Below, piece by piece: positions 12,561-25,308 of a DNA stretch of 64,000 nt. Position numbers and translations under genes: made by a program. Source of the DNA: Sinohyriopsis cumingii (taxonomy: Eukaryota; Mollusca; Bivalvia; Unionida; Unionidae); contig CM068839.1 in NCBI GenBank assembly GCA_028554795.2, forward strand, positions 16,151,220 through 16,215,219. Reading direction: 5' to 3'. A model generated the notes under the pieces. It saw only the letters and a list, made by a program, of their open reading frames with translations, was not told where the DNA came from and made no database searches. Numbering within the stretch: position 1 is the first letter of the stretch; every line of letters starts with the position of its first letter.

Positions 12561-13717
12561 CTAATATCTATACAAGTACTCATGTCAGTTAGAATCACAA
12601 TGCAGAGTTTACGCTGTGCTTGGTTGATTTTGTTTGGCAAAATACAATGTGTAATGACCAAAATGGATACAGTAACCTCAAGTACGAAAAATAAATGTCA
12701 AGGCACAGGTTTTACCTGGAAAATGTGTTCTTGTTTCCTCAGTGACATGCATTGACTATTATTATACATTGAAATCGGCGAACAAGGAAGTGTTCTTGGC
12801 CTACTTTTCTGCCTATTACGAAAATCTAGGTCAAGTAGCTGAACAAATCACCTAATTCATGTATTTCGCGTGAATTCTGTTAGAATTTGTCAACCTCACA
12901 CCCACCCCATTTTCATGCAATATAAAAAGATCATAATGCGGACGTCTCCTGTGGAATTAAATACATTAAAATCTGCGTGGATACCTACTCTCCTTACTTA
13001 GTCCGTTTGGTCAGTCAGCCATATTGAATACTTATAGATAATTTAAACTTTTTCAAGTTGGCCCCATTATAACATTAAACACTAATTTCTTATGCTGTAG
13101 TAGTACAATAACTATGCTTATAAGTTGAGTTAGAAATATCTTTGCCCATCATGGAACATATCTAAAATCATAAATTCGATATTCGTCTTAAATAGTATGT
13201 ACATTTTAATATTTAAAACACAGTATATAAAATATCGCAGTCAGTACTTGAAAATGAATTCGTTAAAGAAAGAATCTTTTCTGTCGATCTTGATTTGAGA
13301 AAATCCTGATTGCAGCAGTCTGAGTTCTCACAGAGACAAATTTCTCTTCATGAAAATGACATCATTCCTATTGGCAGTTTTATATTTCTATTCCTTGCAT
13401 GGACGTTAATTTATCAATATTGGTTCTTGATGAGAAGACGAAAACAGTCAACCTTATCAAGACTAATCATGGAAAGTTTTCTGTCAGATTGTTAAGCAAA
13501 TGAAACGTTCGTCCATGACACTCATAGTCGAGGTTAGGAAGAATTAAGATCAGTTTAGCTGTAGTGCTAGCGAATCTTCGATACAAATTACCTCTGTTTA
13601 TTAGCGATAAACCTAAGCTGATTTTCAGCTTTCCTCTGTTAGCATATTGCGAAGTAAGGATGGCGTCGACGGTGGTGTCATCAGTGTAGATAATTGCTTT
13701 TTTATGTTTTGTGTTTA
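12561..13717. other. No gene seen
   Basis: AT-rich sequence. Open frames of 61 and 89 codons show no recognisable domain. Confidence 0.45.
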
Positions 13718-13935
13718 GGGGGCCTCGAGTGGCCAAGTGGTCTAAGGCGCTGTCCGTTACGGATCACTGCCATCTCACCTCTGTCCGCGTGGGTTCGAGT
13801 CTCGGATTCGGCTAATGTGGGTCGGTGGTTCTTTCCGGGGTTTTCCCGGGTTCTTCCTCCACCATTAATACTGGCCGCCATGTATAGCCCATCGTGTGCT
13901 GAAAAATGGCGTTAAACCCTACAACAACAACAACA
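13718..13935 (+). repeat. SINE family A (tRNA-derived), good copy
   Basis: The tRNA-like head has A box GAGTGGCCAAGTGGTCTAAG and B box GGGTTCGAGTC separated by a long variable arm, as in Ser/Leu tRNAs. The body has GGTTCTTTCCGGGGTTTTCC, CTTCCTCCACCATTAATACT, GGCCGCCATGTATAGCC and GAAAAATGGCGTTAAACCC, then a (CAA)n tail. It lacks about 30 bp (GTATGTGAGAAAGCTTGCCA region) present in the copy at 62,929. Confidence 0.92.
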
Positions 13936-14454
13936 TGTTTTGTGTTCAAGTGTTTGGATGTCGTGTACATACAGAACAGTACATACACTGTACGTGTTTT
14001 GTTTGTAGTCTGTGGAAAAAATCAGTTTGATACAGAGTTTGCTGAGACGCGTTCATGTGCCATATGAAACGAACCCCTCACCCTCACCCGCAGTTTCGGA
14101 ATTATACCCACCCCCTGTTTCGAAATATAACAGGTTTAATATTTTTTACGAACCCTCTCTGATACGAATTGTAAATATTTTGTGCTGTACAATGTGAATT
14201 GAATTCAACTCAGATTGAACTTTAAAAAGTTTGGTTCAGTTGGACGTCATGAAAACACCCATGTGTCTGATATCGAAGTGCGCATTAATCATCCGTCTTG
14301 AATTCGAGATAACTACATAAGATTAAACGGGTACAGAAAGGTGCGTTTGTATTGAATAGTGTTCCATATTTTGTCCTAGACGGTGGTTTAGGTATACTAC
14401 ATATATTTTTTGGCCAAATTGTTCTATTAAATTTTTACATTCAGTTAAATTCTT
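13936..14454. other. No gene seen
   Basis: AT-rich spacer before the inverted repeat arm. Nothing recognisable was found. Confidence 0.45.
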
Positions 14455-15040
14455 CATAATTTTGAAATTCTTACAAACACCATGATGTATGTAGCAATCG
14501 TATGGGGTCTGTATATGGAGGGGGATTACCGCCATAATTCTATGCATGTATTTTCTAATCTTCCTTGATGCATTATTGTAAATGGCTGCTTGCAAGTGCT
14601 ACTTTCATAATTCTATCAATGTACATTGTAGTTTCATTGATGCAGATTGTACGTGGCAGTTTGCAAGTGCTACTTTCCTTCTGCATTATTGTCAATGGCT
14701 ACTTGCAAGTGCTACATTCATAATTCGTCATGAATTTTCTATTCTTTATTGATGCAAGCTCTAAATGGCTGCTTGAAAGTGCCTAAATCTACTTTCCTTC
14801 TGCGTCATTGTATCTTGCAATTTGCCAACTACTGAATTGATTCTGTAGTTTGTCGTATGGCAAATGCTATGTTAGTTATCCCAAGTCTTAGCATTCTACT
14901 TGCTATATGACAAGTTACACAAGTTGCACCTTCCAAAATCTTGACTATAATGTAACATCAAGCACGTTGCAAGTTAGAATTAAGGAAGTTAGCATAAAAT
15001 GCCTCATTATGACAACAGATGGCGCTGTGACACGCCAATT
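14455..15040 (+). repeat. Long inverted repeat, left arm
   Basis: This arm is the reverse complement of about 17,970-18,570. Shared words, read on + here and - there, include TTTGAAATTCTTACAAA, CTAATCTTCCTTGATGCATT, GGCTGCTTGCAAG, TACTTTCATAATTCTATCAA, GTACGTGGCAGTTTGCA, CTTCTGCGTCATTGTATCTT, GCCAACTACTGAA and CATTATGACAACAGA. Each arm also contains internal 80-110-bp sub-repeats (GCTTGCAAGTG...CTACTTTC). Arms differ by substitutions and small indels, so the structure is not recent. About 2.9 kb lies between them. Confidence 0.8.
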
Positions 15041-15779
15041 TCTTACAATACGATAAATCTCCTGACCCTTGCAAACAAGAGGTTATACCACTTTACGGCA
15101 TTTTTGGGAGTCTTGTTTAAAATATCATTCGAATTAAGTTACAGCAGCTGATGTCTCATAGCATTAACATTCGGAAGAGAGGTGGCCTGTAAGTAGCACA
15201 AAACAAATTAAATGTATCAAATTGTATACAATTAGATGTATTTACATAACGTTATATTTCCGCTGACCCTTCCCACCCCATTTTATTTGAACATTTTGTC
15301 TGTTTAATTTACCGCTGCCGCACGGTGGCAGAAGAGGGTAGCCGCTTACAAGCAAGAATTAAGGCCCTAATTTGTTTATATATTCTCATTCACAATGTTA
15401 TCAGTTTAGAGCATATTTATTATTTTAGAGTGCGAATTCTGCTTTTTGTAGCAGTAAAGACATAAGGTTTGAGCAAATTGCAGATAATTGCACCTTGAGG
15501 CCATGCTTTCGTTTCTTCTTTATTCACGAGAGAGAGTGATTGAGAGGGAGAGAGAGAGAGATTTATAAGTTAGTTTTTTCACAGAATAATAGAAATCACT
15601 AGCCAATTTCTGACTGCAGTTGTAAGATATTTGAGCAGAAAGTAACAGCTACTTTATAAGCATGCAAGTCATTTTAATGTGAGTTATAGGCCTCCAAGTA
15701 CTACTCCTCAGAGAAGACACAAGACTGTATTTTAGAAATTAAAGCCACACAAGTACCAGTTTGTTACTATGTGAAAAAT
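15041..15779. other. Between inverted repeat arms; no gene seen
   Basis: No coding signal. A short GA-rich tract lies at 15,525-15,561. Confidence 0.45.
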
Positions 15780-16420
15780 GGGGTCATTATGAGAAAATGG
15801 AGACACCTGACGTACCTGCTGGTGATGAGTGATCAGTGAGCAATCAAATTGTTGTTCCTAAGTCATATAGACAGGAAATGCATAGTCTAGCCCATGAAAC
15901 TCCTTAAGCTGGTCATTTTGGTGTCAGTAAGACTTACCACAAGATCCTGAATCATTTTTATTTGCCAAAACTTAAAAGTGATGTTTGTAAGTACCATAGA
16001 TCTTGCCACACTTGTCAAATGGTAGGATATCCAAATCAGAAGATATCTTAGGCACATCTGCAACCTATTCCTGCATTTGACCATTTGACAAGCCATTTAA
16101 CAGAAAAATGGTAGACTGTCGGTTCATTACTTAATACCAAGTCAAGCAACCAATACTTGTTGACCATAATGTGTGCGTCCTCAAGATTTCCATAGTCTAT
16201 TCCTTTGAAGAATATTAAAGCAAAAACTGTTCTAAAAGGTTAGGCAGTGTTTTTAACACTTGTTTGCCTCCCCAAATCTGTCCAGCAAATTTTATGTTTG
16301 ATTATTTCCAACAACTTATGCATGAATTAGACATCTAATAGTTTAATTTTTCTATCTGTCACCCTGAAAGTAATGGGGCTAGCTCAAGACAGTCTGAAAA
16401 CACTTTCACCTACCCAGGAT
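15780..16420 (+). pseudogene. Ty3/Gypsy integrase fragment, decayed
   Basis: Conceptual reading on + shows the N-terminal zinc-binding region of a retrotransposon integrase: HETP..AGHFG (near 15,895), then KTYHKILNHFYLP, then CHTCQ (near 16,010), an H-H-C-C arrangement. It is followed by short matches to the core, such as IPLKNIKAKTV (near 16,200) and CHPES (near 16,360). In-frame stops and frame changes break it. A related integrase segment lies on the - strand at 28.8-29.5 kb. No LTR adjoins it here; it sits between the arms of the long inverted repeat. Confidence 0.8.
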
Positions 16421-16800
16421 ACATGTATATCATTATATTGAATCGAACCTTAAAAATGACATTGATCAGTAAAATCATGCATTGTATAATTATCGAGTAA
16501 GATCAGGAGAGTTTTCTTCCCCATATTGGTATTTATCACCAAATGAAAGACCCCATGACTACCCTAAAACAACAAAATACTGTCCCAAGACACCCTCAAC
16601 TACCTAGGATACAGGTAGGCAATTAAATAGAATAAAACCACATAAAAAGACAGTGATCTGTAAAATTCTACCATGTATAATTATCGAGTATGATCAGTAG
16701 AGTTCATTCTTTTGTTGATACTTGCTGAAGACTGTCCTAAAACACACTCATCGACCCAGGATACGTGTATACAATTACAATGACTTAATGAAATATGCAG
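16380..16800 (+). repeat. Decayed ~165-bp tandem repeat, ~2.5 copies
   Basis: Three partial units share AAGACA(G/C).CT, CTACC.AGGATAC(A)GTA, AATTATCGAGTA.GATCAG and AGAGTT. It begins within the end of the integrase fragment. Confidence 0.65.
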
Positions 16801-16849
16801 TTTTGGTGCATTCTCTCTCTCTCTTTCTTTGATCATAGATAATTCACTA

Positions 16850-17060
16850 AACTACTTTCATATTGCAAAGAGCAGCACAATTAACAAGTCAGAATCATGC
16901 GTCACTATATTCATATTTAAAAAATTCTTTAACATTTTATCAATCTTTAAATCTTTAATGTGACAAAGAGCAGCTGAATAATTAGAACCTAAGGGTGCTA
17001 TATTAATATTTTTAAAATTCTTGAACCAAATTATTAATTTTATTTTGGTTTGATAATGGT
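16850..17060 (+). repeat. ~105-bp duplicated segment
   Basis: CAAAGAGCAGC is followed by AATTA..AAG and then by ATATT.ATATTT and AAAATTCTT twice, about 105 bp apart, with divergence. Confidence 0.55.
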
Positions 17061-17969
17061 AAGAATTACAATGAATAAAAGTAAAATCTCCTGTGACATC
17101 TTTTGCCTCTGATTATTTACACTTTTAGAGACAAAAGTTATAAAGGATGCAAACCAGTTTTAAAACTGTTTTTTGTACTTTTTATATATAAATACGTTCA
17201 AAGGTTGAGGTTCTGTACATTAACAATGCAAATTAAGTATTGGAAAACAATCGTACACTAAATCTAATACTTCTAAGCACAAGTAAACATTTTTATCATG
17301 ATAAGAACATTATTTTCCAGTTTGATTATTTCGGTTCTTGCGGCAAAATATATTCCAAAATGAAGGTCATGATAAGAATAAGAACACCTTTAAGGAATGC
17401 TTAATTTTTTAATGTCATTTTACCTATAAACCTTTTTATGTGCTATTGATGTTGCTCTTAAATATTTTATTTTCGCGGGAGCGTATGTACAAGAGTATCA
17501 CAGGAAAAGAAAGACGTCTGTAAGGTGCGTCAAAATGGGTGACGTACAACACAATCCTTACAACCAGGGTTCGTCTGATGAAAGCTCGTTAAGAAGAGTA
17601 CGAGGGAATATATCAGTCATTTCTGATCATTACTTTCCTAAAATAACTAATGTTTTCAAAGTAATGAGAGATATCGCTAAGAAGTAGATTTCTTAAACGG
17701 TGAAGATAAATACTTAAGTGTGTCAAAACTGAGGTTGAAAAAGATGGACCACTCTGCTGTAGTGCATGCATTTTTGTTTCGTAATGTGCTATAAATCACT
17801 TAGATCTTCGAGAAAGCATATGGTTTTAGAGACGATTAAAACTTTGTTGCAAACATACACCTTAAAAAAGGGACTGACAGAGTTATCGACACAAAATGAA
17901 TGCCGTAAAGCTCCATGGGGAGCATTCATTATTTTTGGTAAAGGAAAAACTTTAGAAATTTAGAGCGCC
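17061..17969. other. No gene seen
   Basis: AT-rich sequence between the repeats and the right inverted arm. An open frame of 65 codons shows no recognisable domain. Confidence 0.45.
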
Positions 17970-18570
17970 GTCTGTTGTCATAATGCCATGCTAATCCCTG
18001 GTGTGCCAGTATGACAACAAATGGCGACACGAGTTGGACAATAAAGACGGTACTGATAAAACTTAGTATGTACTTTGTTGCAAGGCCGAATCTGTATGAA
18101 AACAGCAGTTGGAATGATGTAAAGTTTATAAACAGAACATACAAAACTTTTAATAACTGACATAGCGTGTGGCATGCGACAAAATACAGATTCAGTTCAG
18201 TAGTTGGCAAATCGCAAGATACAATGACGCAGAAGGAAAGTAGATTGAAAAACCAGCAAGCAACCATTTACAGTTTGGATCAATGAAAAATAGAAAATTC
18301 ATGACTAGAATGGCGAATGTATCACTTGAAAGCAGTCATTTACAATAATGCAGAAGGAAAGTAGTACATGCAAACTGCCACGTACAATTTGCATCAATGA
18401 AAATACAACATACATTGATAGAATTATGAAAGTAACGCTTGCAAGCAGCCATTTACTTTAATGCATCAAGGAAGATTAGGAAATACACGAATATAATATT
18501 ATGTCGGTAATCCATATCTGTACTCTGTAGGATTACTGCTTTGTGTATTGCTATTTGTAAGAATTTCAAA
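17970..18570 (-). repeat. Long inverted repeat, right arm
   Basis: Reverse-complement partner of 14,455-15,040 (see that entry). The 112- and 65-codon open frames on the - strand fall inside the arm. Parts of them match the decayed left arm but show no known domain, so they are not called genes. Confidence 0.8.
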
Positions 18571-18959
18571 CTTTTCTTCTCCGGGAAATTAAGAGGGGTT
18601 ATACAGAGTCTGAAAGTGTAGGCACCATTTAAATCTGTATTTATGATAAGGGAAATCATTCCTATTTTTAGCGGGAGAAAGGAAACTGTGAAAATTAGCC
18701 TAATCATCGCCCGTTTTTCTATCGACTATTCGTTCTGAGTGAAAGTGCATGACTTTGGTTTCCTCACAAATGTCCATTGAACAACATTGTTTAGGAAACT
18801 TTGATCCCAAGACAAAAGTGGTGACGAATGACTGACATATTTGAAGTTAGCTTTTATGCATGGGACAATGCTATTAGCAGTTGTTGTCGGATAGACTTCA
18901 TATTTGCCTCGAAAGTTTATAAATACTGGCCCTGCTTCAAGATTGGTATATTTTATAGC

Positions 18960-19003
<44 letters not shown>

Positions 19004-19570
19004 GGTATGTGATATTTGTATTTACGTCTCCGCTATAGCTTGTTGGGTTTTAGTGATTACTTATTATTATTAGATTATTAGGATTCCGTTTTCGAAGATG
19101 GGAAGCTATTTCTCAACCCAGATAATTAGAATAATTAGCCAATTTCTAGGAGCAGGCGTCGTAATGTACAGTATTCACAAGACTTGATGAACACTTGGAT
19201 TTCTTTCATAAAATGGAACCTCGCCCCTTAATTACTTAACATAGGAAATTCGCTTGTTAGTTATAGGCATAAGTATTTAGTAATTCGAGAAAGGAATAAT
19301 TGTTTGTTTTGGGTCTTTGGCTTGTTTTGCATTGCATGGCTTAAAGAATTAATATTCGTCTTGGAAAGGCTTACTAATTAGTTACTTAAACGTAAAAGAA
19401 GGAAAACCATGCCAGTGTAAAATAAGGAAAACCATGTCAGTGTGTAATTGGAGTTTCTTGATGAGTGGTCATTGGGTGATTAGTGTAAATTATTTATAGT
19501 AATTCCACTTTTAAGAACCTTTCTGTCTTGCGGTCATTGGAAATTGAGGAGGCCTTGACTTTATGTCAGG
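18571..19570. other. No gene seen; contains (GT)n
   Basis: A perfect (GT)20 tract lies at 18,962-19,001. Nothing else was recognised. Confidence 0.5.
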
Positions 19571-19584
19571 CTGACTCATTTGTT

Positions 19585-19836
19585 GTTGTTGTTGTTGTTC
19601 TGGGGTTTAACGCCATTTTCAGCACAAGATAGGCCATATATGGCGGCCAGTATAACTGATGGAGGAAGAACCCTGGAAAACCCAGGAAAGAACCACCGAC
19701 CCGCGAGAAGCTACTGGCAGGCTCTCCCACGTACCCACGCTAGCCGAGCCTTGGACTCGAACATACGCAGACAGAGGTGAGATGGCAGTGATCCGGAACG
19801 GTGAGCGCTTTAGACCACTCGGCCACTCGGGGCCCC
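19585..19836 (-). repeat. SINE family A, - strand, with 14-bp target duplication
   Basis: Read on the - strand it has A box GAGTGGCCGAGTGGTCTAAA, B box (TTCGAGTCCAAGG) and the body words of the family, ending in (AAC)n. It is flanked by a perfect direct repeat CTGACTCATTTGTT at 19,571-19,584 and 19,837-19,850, the target-site duplication expected of LINE-driven insertion. This is a fairly recent insertion. Confidence 0.94.
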
Positions 19837-19850
19837 CTGACTCATTTGTT

Positions 19851-21040
19851 AATTTGCTCAGCAGTGAGACTACTTGCGTGTAAAAAGAAAGATTTTATGG
19901 CAGCCCTGCGATTTTGGATAGCGTTTATTTTTTTTATTATTATTATTTAAAAAAAACGTAAAGTCAGAATATTCGACATGGCAGCTGGAAAGAAAACTCG
20001 TACACTTGGAAGTTCGCAGAATGTATTGCACTAAAGATCTTTTTCTTCGTTGTAATTTCTATATTAGTATGAACTAATATTAGTTTTTTTTTTTTTATGA
20101 GCCAATGCTGCTTTTGCGGTAGACTAAAGTATGTTTCTAATAGTGGGCAATTCTTTTTCAGTAGAAAAAATTGTTTGAAATCTCCTCTCTCAAGGGTAAA
20201 TTAAAAATGACCAAACTGTGTTTGTCACAAATTCACACCTATTCGAGAGTCATGAATTGATAATTTAGTTTGCTTAATTTTCAACATAAGAATTTTACGA
20301 CGATTTTATAGCTTTCTCCACCCACCCGGTGTCGGTTGTCACTAAGGTGGAAACTTGATATCGTGTCTGTTATTTTATAAACTCTGGAGTTCTGGCAAAA
20401 ATCTCTAGATCTCTAGAAGCTTAGCGACATCGACAGCGATTTATACTCCATATGAGAGCGAGAATTTTAACGAAAGTGTGCATGTAGTCGGTTCTGGGTC
20501 TGAACATTCGGGTTTCGTTATTATTGAAACACCTCGCAAGGTTCTGAGAGAATGACTATAGGAAGTTGGTGTTGGGAAGTTTTTTTTTCCAACCCGAGTT
20601 ATGGGAACAGACGTTATAATAGATAGTTTTCACGAGACTTGCTGATCGCATGGATTAGTTTCATACAATGAACCGTCCCTGATTTCTTACCATAGGAAAT
20701 TCTTTTGATATTTTCATGTATGCGTGTTTAGTAATTTGAGATAGGAATATGTTTTCTTTGTATTGTGCGTTTGGGTCGTGGGTTGTATTGCAGAGCGTAC
20801 AAAATATTCGGCTTGGAAAGTCGTACTAATAAGTCATAAATAATATGAAACAATGAAAACCATGCTAGAGTGAAATTAGAGTTTATTGATGTGTGATCAT
20901 TAGGTGAATAGAGTAAAACTACCTATAACATTCGCCAGTTATAAAACCCTTAAATTGACGATGAAGACGACGACTATTTCTCCAGGTCCTTGGAAACAGG
21001 GGTGACATGCAGTTGTTTGATTCGCTCGGTAGCGAGATCC
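19851..21040. other. No gene seen
   Basis: AT-rich sequence with homopolymer runs. No coding or RNA signal was seen. Confidence 0.45.
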
Positions 21041-21044
21041 ATAG

Positions 21045-21090
21045 CGTGTATGTATGTATGTATGTATGTATGTATGTGTATGTGTATGTG

Positions 21091-21122
<32 letters not shown>

Positions 21123-21210
21123 TGCATGCATGCATGCGTGTGTATGTATGTATGTATGTGTGTGTATGTGTGTGTGTGTATGTATGTATGTATGTATGTA
21201 TGTATGTATG
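21045..21210. repeat. (GTAT)n / (GT)n microsatellite
   Basis: Long GTAT tetranucleotide array interrupted by GTGT and GCAT variants. It creates open frames of 62-99 codons on both strands (Met-Tyr-Val-Cys and His-Thr-Tyr-Ile repeats) that are not genes. Confidence 0.95.
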
Positions 21211-21539
21211 GGTAACATAGCTCAGAATGACAAAAATAAAGGATGTATTCCAGTCTGAAGATGTATTTGTCAGTAAATAAATTAATGTAATCGAATTACA
21301 TGTTCTTTAATTATATTCTTTCTGTTTTATGATTGAAATGACAGTAGTGATCAGAAACACTAACACTAAAATCACAATAACAAACAAATTCAAATAGAAT
21401 TATCATTTGAAAAGGATTATCATTTCTGTTATAAAATTACAGTAATACAATTCATTTGCTTGTATGTAGACCCAATATCATTCTGTGTAAATACTCTGTG
21501 TTATAATATCTTTACTTTGTTTTCTTTGGTACAGAACTT

Positions 21540-21542
<3 letters not shown>

Positions 21543-21609
<67 letters not shown>
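21543..21609. repeat. (TA)n microsatellite
   Basis: Perfect TA dinucleotide tract of about 67 bp. Confidence 0.97.
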
Positions 21610-21616
<7 letters not shown>

Positions 21617-22988
21617 TTAAATTAATTTCTTTTTAGAACATTATAACATTCCCTAACTCTTTTGGGAGCTGATTTGCAAAATTGGGACGCTGTATATACC
21701 GTAATTTTACAAGAACCTGATTCTAATCGAAGGAAAAAGTACTGGTGTGTACAACATTACTGTCTATAGCTATGGATTGCACTATGCCATGTAACACTGC
21801 CCAACTGTGGACATTTTAAAACAGAGATTTAAGACACAATTCATGTTACTACCACTAAATTATTATGTTTCAAGACAAATATGGTAATTATATTTTTGCA
21901 CATTGGGCTACAAATATATTACCAAACACTTAATTCCTTGTGTATGACGAGTAACACTAAACAGTGGCCTCCATTTTAGGGTGCGGGGAAATAAAAGAGT
22001 TCACAATACAAATGTGTCATCTTTGCAGCGATGGTAGTGCAGTTTATTTATTGTTAAGCTGTACTTTTTTCCACGTAAAAACTCATTATATAACGGTTTG
22101 TTACAGTTCAACTACGCTTCACATACCGCTTAGTGCAAACTGATGCTGCGTCCAATACACAAATTGCTTCCAATCAAAGACGACGGACAGTGAACAAAGC
22201 ACAAAATAAAAAATCTTTCTTCTTTCTTCAGTCATGCAGAAAAATTATTTTTCAAAACATCGTACTGAACTTGTTCTCAATATACCCATATTTACAAGGA
22301 TTTTCTAGAATAAGTATTGTATGTGTAATTGGCAGCATTCAAACAGTGTAAAAAAAATGATGTGAAATAAATGCTTGCTTTGCTTTATATACACACACTT
22401 GATAAGAGAATGGTGCATATAAATAAAGCACAACAAATTCCTCCGAAAATGTAAATGCTATGAATTCATGCAACATTTGCAACAATTTTACCCTATAATT
22501 TAGTTTCTGCAGTATCGATGTAAGTTTACTTTATCAATCAGTTATTTAGCAGATACCCTTGCGGCCGTGTTTGTCTGCAAGTTATCGTTTGTACAAATTC
22601 ATGGCATCCATATATTCCAAAAACATGGTCCTTGTTTTTAAGACTTGTATCAAACCTGTAACTAAGTTACACACGACAGTGGTTTATATCTCTTCATATA
22701 GCATGCACAAAACAGCCCGAAACTTTTATTTTTGTACAGATTAATTATCGCCAATCAAAGCACTAAATCATATTTGCATCTCGGTGCTAAGTTATAAGTT
22801 TTTTTTGTTTGATGATTGGCGCATCGTTCTGATGCATCCCAATACAGCGCACACACACACGAATAACCAAGGAAGAACAAGTAACACAACCATTTATAAA
22901 GCACATCATCAGTGACAAGTTTTTTTAAAATTTTGTTTTGCTTGAGTGACGTAATTTGTTTGGGTCTCAGTCGTGGCTAGCTACGATG

Positions 22989-23028
22989 TCGTAGCCTCAA
23001 CTTGATTGTGTTGTGGTTGAGGCTACGA
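22989..23028. repeat. Perfect 13-bp inverted repeat, 14-nt loop
   Basis: TCGTAGCCTCAAC pairs with GTTGAGGCTACGA across a 14-nt loop. It could be a hairpin or a tiny palindromic element. Confidence 0.85.
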
Positions 23029-23672
23029 ACTGATCCCATATCAGGTAATGGAGCAAAAAATATCATCACTAAAGTAAGAAAAACAAACAGTATAGAAATC
23101 AACTACATAAGTATAATCATGCTGTGAAAGAAGTTTGGCTTATTTTGAATTTATTAAGCCCTTATACGATAAAATAAATTGGCATGGTTACTCTAACCTT
23201 ATACTGTACGCCATGACAGATAACGCGAGACTCTCGCCGTGACCCCTTTTCTACGTAAGGCTTGCCAGACCATATTTTGGATATTCTACGCTATATTATT
23301 ATCAATCAAGTGCGAATAATCGCTTCTTGGTGAATTTCAAAGTTGCCGATAAACCGTATTTACTTTTAATGCGCAGAATTTCTGACCCAAACGGCGCCAA
23401 ATTTTTACTAAGATTTGTTTACATTTCCAAATAAGGCGTCAATGTCCTTATATGGCACACAAACAAACAAGGCTGAGAACGGAAGTAATCATTATTTGAA
23501 ATAATATGGAGGACGATCTAAACGAAAATATCGGCTAAAAAAGGTAAACGAGATTTTTCAACTATTTCTACAATAATTTTCGATATTTCCGGTATTAAAT
23601 AAGAGGACAACTCAATTTATTGGATTATATGCAAGGAATATGTTTAAAGTGTTATTATTAGGCTAAGAGAGC

Positions 23673-23695
23673 GCCGGGTGTGAATCACACCCGGC
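23673..23695. repeat. GC-rich 23-bp palindrome
   Basis: GCCGGGTGTGA, one central A, then TCACACCCGGC: an 11-bp perfect palindrome in AT-rich surroundings. It might bind a dimeric protein or be a repeat relic. Confidence 0.85.
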
Positions 23696-23813
23696 TTGCT
23701 CCATTAACACGTATATGCTCATGTTAGTACCCTGTCCACGAGGTACGAGTAAGGGTACCAATATTAGTACTCAGTCGTGGCAAAATCCACATCTTAACCT
23801 CATCAAAAGATGT

Positions 23814-23970
23814 ACGCTGATCGTGGGAAATGGCAGGGTAGCTCAGTAATGTAAAAATTTGTACGATGTGACATTTTCATGCAGAATTTGTTACGCGGAT
23901 CGTGGGAATGGCAGGGTAGCTCAGTAATGTAAAAATTTGTACGATGTGACATTTTCATGCAGAATTTGTT
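23814..23970 (+). repeat. 79-bp tandem duplication, 2 copies
   Basis: Two nearly identical units contain GATCGTGGGAA, TGGCAGGGTAGCTCAGTAAT and CATTTTCATGCAGAATTTGT. Only a one-base indel and a T/G change are evident, so the duplication is recent. Confidence 0.93.
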
Positions 23971-25308
23971 GGTGGTATTTTCTGAGATTTGTTATTAACA
24001 TCATAAGAATCTTTACATCCATTTTACACCTACAATCATCAAAATTGGTATGTGGATACAAGTATTTTACTGTGACCAGGATTGTGCTTTGTCAGCTCGG
24101 CCACTAAGGATAGTTTACTGTATATTGAACACTAGAATCCCTACATCTATCAATTGTTTTATGTTCTCTCATTTTTAGAAATGTTGTGCGCTGATTATTA
24201 CTGCGACATGCTTTTATTTTGTCTTTAAACATGAATTTTGAAGCTGCATCTTTAGTATTGTCTCCAATTCCAATTAAATCTTAAATTAGGTTAAAGTGTA
24301 CATTAACTGTAGCAGTATAATCAATAATGACTATACAACAAGAACTCAGCTTTCTGAAAAAAAAATGTTTCATATTTGTAGAATAGTTTTGACAATTGAA
24401 GGCCATTTGTCGGTCCTTTTACTTTTGGAAAATGCCCGCGTGGTTAGTTCAGTTGTTTATGCAACAACCTTTCTTTATAACGTCAAAGAAAGCATATCCT
24501 GTGGTCTTTTATCTTGCATAATAAATAGTGTGACGTCATCAGACTTGAAGCATCAACACATCGTTCTTTTAAGTGTTACAGACTGCCTGATGGCACTTAG
24601 GAACACCAAGCCTAAGGTAAAGAAGTTGTAGTTTTCTTTGCTTTTGGTTGGAATTACGTGTCAACTTAGTCTTGTAAATTGTAAAGGATTAATGTATTTC
24701 AAATGTTTGAAGATTTTGTTAGAGATGCATAAGTGCACAGTACTTCATAGCTCTTTCTTCTGTCATTACAATCAGTCGATTTTACGTCGTGTAACCTTTG
24801 TACATGCTTCCTATCTTGTTTATGTTACTATCTTGAATGATTTTTTTTTTTCAGGATTGACTTGTGTTAATTGTATTGATGTAGTGCTCTAACATCTGGT
24901 AATATTCACTTCCTTTTAATTGTAAAATTGTATCCCAACAGTCTGTTTGGAACATGGAAGGAACAGAAAGAATCGTGTGGCATGCATTATTACTGTAATT
25001 ACAGTAATGTCCGATCGCTGTTACCAATTATCAGTTTCTTGTAAATTTATTAATATTCCCGTATTGAATTTATTGAATGGCTAATAAGTCAGGTGTATTA
25101 CTGGACCTATCGTGATCTCTTGCCATACAGAATACTGTCCCTGCTGTTAATGAAATGTTAACGTGTTTGAAAAGTTTTACTTTGTAGTAGAATGTGAAAA
25201 AAAATGTTTTATGTTCAGCGACTTACATTTTCACATCATATTTTGTAAATTTTGATGTTCTTTCAGCCATATACAATTTTTGCAGTATCACCACCATTCT
25301 TGCAAATT

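Larger units (their letters stand above)
21610..25308. other. No clear gene; upstream region of the SPATA2-like gene
   Basis: This stretch lies upstream of the first recognised coding exon and may contain its 5' untranslated exons and promoter, which I could not identify. It contains two perfect hairpins and a 79-bp duplication, listed separately. A 111-codon open frame at 24,296-24,631 ending near a GTAAAG donor-like site shows no known domain. Confidence 0.4.

Noticed and set aside
12333..12661. Open frames rich in Cys-Val and Arg-Glu
   Set aside because: They are translations of the (CA)n and (CT)n tail of a SINE fragment.
13694..13915. 73-codon + strand open frame (also at 62,884-63,108 and 19,580-19,883)
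   Set aside because: It translates SINE family A; the same frame recurs in each copy.
17929..18267. 112-codon hydrophobic - strand frame resembling a membrane protein
   Set aside because: Lies within the right inverted arm; hydrophobicity follows from T-rich DNA and no domain is recognisable.
20919..21258. Open frames of 62-99 codons on both strands
   Set aside because: They are translations of the GTAT/GT microsatellite.
24296..24631. 111-codon + strand open frame before a donor-like GTAAAG
   Set aside because: No domain, no good acceptor, and no reading connection to the SPATA2-like exon; AT-rich chance frame is more likely.
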